Source: CBFCZU01 sp965602635 (GTDB lineage: Bacteria; Planctomycetota; Phycisphaerae; SM23-33). From it: 8,467 nt of DNA. Below the pieces are notes generated by a model. The model saw only the letters and a program-made list of their open reading frames with translations. It was not told where the DNA came from and made no database searches. A program made the position numbers and the translations under genes. The stretch lies in the NCBI GenBank assembly GCA_965602635.1, contig CBFCZU010000187.1, forward strand, positions 1-8,467, written 5' to 3'. This document shows positions 5,020-8,467 of this stretch, one piece after another. Each line of letters opens with the position of its first letter. The stretch's first letter is position 1.

Positions 5020-6349
5020 AGACCTGATGCCGGGGCAGCGGCCGGGGCTTTGCCTCTTCGAGCCTATCCAGAACGTTCAACAAGGCCCTGCGTGCATACT
5101 CGCGCACCTTGGCGTCCGGGTCCTTCGACTTCGCAGAGGTCAACAGTGGGACGACGCGCCTCAGCGTGGCCCCATCCTTGATCTTGGGCACAAGAGTCGC
5201 CAAGGTGACCGCGGCGTACCTGCGTGTCCTCGATTCTTTGTGTTCCAGAGCCCTGGCCAACGGCTCGACGACGGGATTCAGCGCCGCTTCGTCGTCGACC
5301 CTTTTCAGAACGTGCATCAGTGCCCGGCCGGCATACTCGCGCACGTCCGCGTTCGCGTCGTCCAGCGTAGCGGTAACCAAGGGCTGGATGATACGCCTCA
5401 GCGCTGCTCGATCTTTGGTTCTGGCCACAACGGTCGGCAAGGTGATCGCGGCATACCTGCGCACCTGGACCTCCTCGCGTTTCAGTGCCCCGATCAGAGG
5501 TCGCCTGGCAGAGCTCAATGCGGCCTGATCTTCGATCCGTGCTAGAATGCCTTTCAGCGGCCGCCCAGCATACTCGCGCACGTGAGCGTCTGGATCGCTC
5601 AGTGCGGCGGCAATCAGAGGCTGACTGACTGACTTGAGTACCGCCTCCTCGTGGACTTTGGGCACAACATTCGCCAACGCCCACGCGGCGTACCCGCGCC
5701 TCTTGAGATCAACTTCTCCGGGAGTCAGCGCGTCGAGTAAAGGCTGGATGGTGGGCTTCAACGTCGCGTGGTCGTCGACCCTGTGCAGGGTGTTCATCAA
5801 TGCCCGTCCGGCGTACTCGCGCACTGTGGCATACGTGTCTCGAAAGGTCGCGTCGACCAAGAGCGGGATTAAACGCTTCAGCGCCGCTGCATCCTTGACC
5901 TTGGGCACCACGCCCGACAGCGCCACTGCCGCCTTACGGCGCACGTGGCCGTCCCTGTCTCCGAGCTTGACGGCCAGACCTTGCACGTCGCCGGCTCGCT
6001 TCAGCTGCTCGATGCTCTTCCCATGAGCCGCCGCGTACGGGCCGGGCGCCGCGAACCGCATGGGGCGCTCAGCCAGCTTGGCAGGCGCCCCTGGTTTCGT
6101 TGGCACCGGCTCTGGGCCTGGCCCCTTGGCGGCGGCCACTTGGGCCTCCGTCGCTTTCGAGGTGTCCGGGATGGCCGCTCGGCCCTTCCCGGGCTCCTGC
6201 CCCCTGGGCTTTGTGGCCGATGCGACGAGCACAAGGCAAAGGAGCAGCACGGCGATACACCCAGCGGTCATGATAACCGTGGTCCGCGTTTTGCCGGCAA
6301 CGCGTTTGCCTGTCATGCCAACAGCTCGTATGTCCCACAGCGCTCTCAT
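5009..6349 (-). CDS. membrane-anchored HEAT-repeat protein
   Basis: The product is 446 aa from ATG 6349; a GTG at 6352 is a possible alternative. The start is supported by GAGG 7 bases upstream and a TGATG overlap with the preceding small ORF. Residues about 24-46 are one hydrophobic segment (IMTAGCIAVLLLCLVLVASA) after a basic N-terminus, so the protein is likely anchored with the bulk outside the cytoplasm. Residues 48-110 are a Pro/Ala/Lys/Gly linker. Residues 112-440 hold eight HEAT repeats in four pairs. One type carries VRRYAAVTLATLVPK, the other VREYAGRALM-hvL-RvdDeAAL. At DNA level the pair repeats every 237-243 bases (conserved block starting at 5097, 5334, 5571 and 5814). HEAT arrays are protein-binding scaffolds, and no catalytic motif is seen. 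The fairly even pairs imply recent duplication. Partner and role are unknown. Confidence 0.85.
   Translation of the reverse strand: MRALWDIRAVGMTGKRVAGKTRTTVIMTAGCIAVLLLCLVLVASATKPRGQEPGKGRAAIPDTSKATEAQVAAAKGPGPEPVPTKPGAPAKLAERPMRFAAPGPYAAAHGKSIEQLKRAGDVQGLAVKLGDRDGHVRRKAAVALSGVVPKVKDAAALKRLIPLLVDATFRDTYATVREYAGRALMNTLHRVDDHATLKPTIQPLLDALTPGEVDLKRRGYAAWALANVVPKVHEEAVLKSVSQPLIAAALSDPDAHVREYAGRPLKGILARIEDQAALSSARRPLIGALKREEVQVRRYAAITLPTVVARTKDRAALRRIIQPLVTATLDDANADVREYAGRALMHVLKRVDDEAALNPVVEPLARALEHKESRTRRYAAVTLATLVPKIKDGATLRRVVPLLTSAKSKDPDAKVREYARRALLNVLDRLEEAKPRPLPRHQVSTF
5095..5945 (-). repeat. four-unit DNA repeat encoding HEAT pairs
   Basis: The block TACTCGCGCAC on the plus strand recurs at 5097, 5334 and 5571, with a shared TACTCGCGCA at 5814. 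Spacing is 237, 237 and 243 bases, i.e. 79, 79 and 81 codons. Each unit covers one pair of HEAT repeats in the gene 5009-6349. The spacings are multiples of three, as expected for in-frame duplication. Confidence 0.75.
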
Positions 6350-6438
6350 CACTGCGCCTCACCCTCGTAGAGCTTGAGCATCTGGTGCGCGGAAGTGCTC
6401 CGCAGCTCATCCTCGTGCGGGTGGGGTGACAGTTTCAC
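6349..6438 (-). CDS. very small ORF (29 aa) coupled to the HEAT gene
   Basis: It starts at GTG 6438, with GGAGG only four bases upstream, and ends at TGA 6349-6351. The GTG overlaps the stop of the WD40 remnant (GTGA), and its TGA overlaps the HEAT gene start (TGATG). The peptide is hydrophilic and ends with AHQMLKLYEGEAQ. It could be a coupling peptide, or the frame-shifted 3' tail of the gene that once preceded the HEAT gene. The same frame is open further upstream, but there it runs against the WD40-like frame. No family is recognised. Confidence 0.3.
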   Translation of the reverse strand: MKLSPHPHEDELRSTSAHQMLKLYEGEAQ

Positions 6439-6662
6439 GATGCCTCCACTTCGCGCCGTGCGATCTCTTCTGGGCTCCGCCAGTTGCTGGTCCGTCGTGG
6501 GCAGCACGAACGCCTGAAGGCAAGCGTGGCCGATCCCATCTCGCCCATCGACACCCGCCCATCTACGGAGAAGGCGAGGAAGCGCGCCGAGCCCTCGACC
6601 TCGAGCACCGCCGCGCGCGGTCGGGCGGCCGCGTCCCACACGCTGCCTCCCCGTGGCCACCA
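6435..6662 (-). pseudogene. WD40-repeat protein remnant (last repeat)
   Basis: A minus-strand frame opens after a TGA near 6663 and ends at TGA 6435. It encodes GGSVWDAAARPRAAVLEVEG followed by ARFLAFSVDGRVSMGEMGS. This fits one WD40 blade pattern: V/LWD-A-x(3-4)-R-x-A-V-L-E-G-H, then LAFSPDGR-x-x-x-x-G-D/E-x-G-x-x-x-L. The usual Gly-His is changed and the closing LWD is replaced by AFRR, so it is one degenerate blade, not a functional propeller. A GTG at 6641 with GGGGAGG four bases upstream could start a short product, but I read it as the 3' end of a lost longer gene upstream of the HEAT gene. The codon third positions are GC-rich, as in real genes here. Confidence 0.5.
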
Positions 6663-6699
6663 TCATGCGCGATTGCCCTGCCGTGTCAAGCGGAATCGC

Positions 6700-7510
6700 G
6701 CCCCGAACGGGCCGTGGCCCCACCACGGGAATGGGCAAGGAACTCGCGGCGAGGGCGATCCACTACCACTCCGGCAGGGCCGGGCGTTTCGTCGCGGTCA
6801 ACTGCGCCAGCGTCAGCGACAGCCTGTTCGAGAGTGAGTTCTTCGGACACCGGCGCGGCGCGTTCACCGGGGCCTTGGCGGATCGCTTCGGGTTGTTCCA
6901 GCAGGCAGACAGCGGGACCCTCTTACTTGGACGAGGTCGGCGACATGCCGCTGAACCAACCGGCGAAGCTGCTCCGCGTCATCGAGGACCATGAGGTCGT
7001 GCCAGTCGGCGCGGCGAGCCCAGTGCCCGTGGACGTCAGACTCCTGGCGGCGACGAATGTCGACCTCTACGAGGCGGTCGAGCAGGGGCGCTTCCGACGA
7101 GACCTTCTGGACCGGCTCGAGGTGCTGACGTTGCGGCTGCCGTCACTGCGCGAGAGGCCAGAGGACATCCCATTGCTGGTCGACCACTGCTTCGCGGAGG
7201 CGAACGAGGCGGAGGGGACACATCGAGTCCAGGGGTCTCGGCGCGGCCGGCATCGTGGCTGGCGGAACGGATCGGGAGTGCTCCGCTGAAGCAGTGGTGG
7301 ACGCCGATTCGGCCCGGATGCGCATCGAATTGGAGTTCGAGTGTGGCACTTCGTTTCGTGAGATCATTACGTGCGGGGGCCAAGTCGTCACGGATGCTGC
7401 GCTGGGGACGAATGGTGGTTCCGCGCTCGCCGCTCGCGAAGAGCTTGGGATGACCAAGAGCAAGTGGTACCGGGTCAGGGGGAAGTGGGCCGCAGCTCCT
7501 GCGGCGTGGC
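6700..7510 (+). pseudogene. sigma-54-dependent activator (NtrC-like AAA+ domain), frameshifted and deleted
   Basis: The first segment (about 6730-6922) contains GMGKELAARAIHYHSGRAG, FVAVNCASVSDSLFESEFFG and the sigma-54 contact loop GAFTGA (6857-6874). Its Walker A is damaged: the family's G-E-x-G-T-G-K-E is here T-T-G-M-G-K-E. At about 6919-6931 the frame must shift by one base, as if one base were inserted. The next frame then gives LDEVGDMPLN (Walker B), AKLLRVIEDHEV, VDVRLLAATN and the arginine-finger region, ending LRERPEDIPLLVDHCFAEAN. The rest of the AAA+ lid is missing after about 7215. In the third frame, about 7345-7490, SFREI and AAREELGMTKSKWYRVRGKW resemble the Fis-type HTH that ends such regulators. 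No receiver or sensor domain is present upstream. It would normally activate sigma-54 promoters, but this copy is dead. Confidence 0.75.
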
Positions 7511-7842
7511 GGGGCGCCTCTGGCACGGGCACCGCACCAGTCGCCCGCCACCCGCCGCGACTTCCAGCCGACGTTCACAACTTGCAGCCATGGAGTGCTC
7601 GATCCATCGCTCTGCTACCCATTGCGGCCCACCATCAGACTCGCTGGACCAGTACACCGTCCGCGGAGACCATCTCTGCCCGCCCACGAAGGAAAACAGC
7701 GGCCCGCAGGCAAGCAGCGTCTCGATTCCGTGGGACGGGCTTTCGGACACTACGGGCGATCGTCAAGGGAGGTTGGACAGCCCTCTGGGATGATGGACTT
7801 GACCGGCCCCTGTCGGAACACGTCGCGTCCGCACCCGAAGTG
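7511..7842. other. stretch without a supported gene
   Basis: Between the sigma-54 activator remnant and the oxidoreductase end several frames are open on both strands, but none gives a motif or a convincing start. I see no hairpin with a T run, so no terminator for the oxidoreductase gene can be called. It is probably decayed sequence. Confidence 0.45.
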
Positions 7843-8467
7843 CTACACGTATCCGAATTCCCACCCCCTGCGCGGCGCCCGCTTCACCAGGGCGTTGGCC
7901 TTATCGCTGTTGGTGAACTTCCCTTCTCGGAAGTCGTAGGTGAGTTTCTCGCGGACGAGGTTGGCCACGTTGCCCACGAGCATGATCTCGGTGAGGCGGG
8001 CGGTATAGTCGAAGTCTGCCGACGAGCGGTTACCCGTGCGGACGGCATTGAGGAAATCGGCTTCGTGCCCCTTCGAGCGCGGCAGGACGGTCTTGGGCCT
8101 GCCGACTTCCTTCATGAAGCTCTCGGGGAAGAGCCGCGTGCCGTTCATCCACCAGCCCGAGACGGCCATACCCTTGGTGCCGTAGTAAGCGCTGGGGTGC
8201 TTCGCGGCGGCCTTCACCCGCTCGGGGTCGACCGTCGGCGGCATCGGCTTGGCGTTGTAGTCGTTGTAGGTGCCGGAGCTCCACCGCATGATGCACGGCA
8301 CCATGTCGCCGCGCTTGGGGAACTTCCAGGAGACGCGGACGCCGTGGGGCCAGTTCGTCGCGTTCGCCTCCTCGCCCTCGCATTCCACCTCGCAGGTGTC
8401 GGCCTCGTAGAGCTTCAGCGCCCACACGGCGCCGTCGGCGTTATGGCAGAACCAGTCGCCCAGCAGC
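7843..8467 (-). CDS. Gfo/Idh/MocA-family oxidoreductase, C-terminal part (runs off right edge)
   Basis: The minus strand is open from the right edge to TAG 7843-7845 and gives the last 207 residues. The visible part starts LLGDWFCHNADGAVWALKLYEA, the substrate-binding His region after the nucleotide-binding domain in this family. It continues with WPHGVRVSWKFPKRGDMVPC and the short W-S-G-T-Y motif. GMAVSGWWMNGTRLFPE comes next, where many homologues carry a 'G-x-x-G' strand. It ends with HEADFLNAVRTGNRSSADFDYTARL and the final WEFGYV. Such proteins oxidise or epimerise sugars or inositols with NAD(P). Many planctomycete copies of this group are exported by a Tat signal, which would be in the missing N-terminus. 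The visible portion has no frameshift. Substrate unknown. It lies tail-to-tail with the decayed region and is likely ordinary chromosome. Confidence 0.85.
   Translation of the reverse strand, partial: LLGDWFCHNADGAVWALKLYEADTCEVECEGEEANATNWPHGVRVSWKFPKRGDMVPCIMRWSSGTYNDYNAKPMPPTVDPERVKAAAKHPSAYYGTKGMAVSGWWMNGTRLFPESFMKEVGRPKTVLPRSKGHEADFLNAVRTGNRSSADFDYTARLTEIMLVGNVANLVREKLTYDFREGKFTNSDKANALVKRAPRRGWEFGYV

Noticed and set aside
5095..5945. The regular 237-243 base repeat as a CRISPR-like or tandem non-coding array
   Set aside because: The period is a multiple of three and the units encode HEAT repeats in one open frame, so it is a protein repeat.
7475..7750. A 91-codon minus-strand ORF in the gap before the oxidoreductase
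   Set aside because: No motif and no convincing ribosome site. Part of it is antisense to the HTH-like end of the sigma-54 activator remnant. I cannot exclude a decayed gene.

Overview
The window is about 8.5 kb of GC-rich bacterial DNA. Its contents suggest a planctomycete or a relative: a formylglycine-generating-enzyme-like (FGE-like) protein, a coiled-coil plus winged-helix small protein, a Gfo/Idh/MocA-type oxidoreductase, a WD40 remnant, a HEAT-repeat protein and many transposase scraps. That assignment is inference from gene content only. No rRNA or marker gene is present.

Layout. Positions 1-32 are the 3' end of a tRNA gene (T arm, acceptor strand, CCA). Overlapping it on the minus strand is the C-terminal part of a large serine recombinase (zinc beta-ribbon plus coiled coil), whose frame runs through the tRNA sequence and off the window edge. 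The recombinase has lost its catalytic N-terminus. Near 945-975 it meets, in another frame, the 3' end of a minus-strand DDE-type transposase gene (901-1968). A minus-strand gene for a zinc-ribbon/FGE-fold protein follows (2284-3408). On the plus strand come a truncated IS4-type transposase start (3547-3720), then a TTGACA promoter with a perfect 16-bp palindrome at the expected transcription start. Next is a plus-strand cluster: a 137-aa coiled-coil/winged-helix protein (4151-4564), a 58-aa protein (4622-4798) and a 74-aa protein with an HELTH motif (4795-5019). This cluster converges, with an 11-bp overlap, on a minus-strand gene for a membrane-anchored HEAT-repeat protein (5009-6349).

Right part. 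The HEAT gene is preceded by a tiny ORF (6349-6438) and a WD40-repeat remnant (6435-6662). They are joined by stop/start overlaps (GTGA, then TGATG). Facing outward on the plus strand is a decayed sigma-54 activator gene, with a clear AAA+ core split by a frameshift and a possible Fis-type HTH in a third frame. About 330 bases without a supported gene separate this from the C-terminal end of a Gfo/Idh/MocA-family oxidoreductase (7843 to the right edge).

Overall this reads as an accessory, heavily rearranged region beside a tRNA: an old integration site where several elements have been truncated against each other. The genes that look intact are the FGE-like protein, the coiled-coil/winged-helix protein with its two small neighbours, and the HEAT protein. 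I do not see a complete defence or metabolic system. The most unusual pieces are the FGE-like protein without the catalytic cysteine pair, the palindrome-controlled small-gene cluster, and the two-HEAT supermotif protein. Several long ORFs opposite these genes are GC-driven shadows and are left out.
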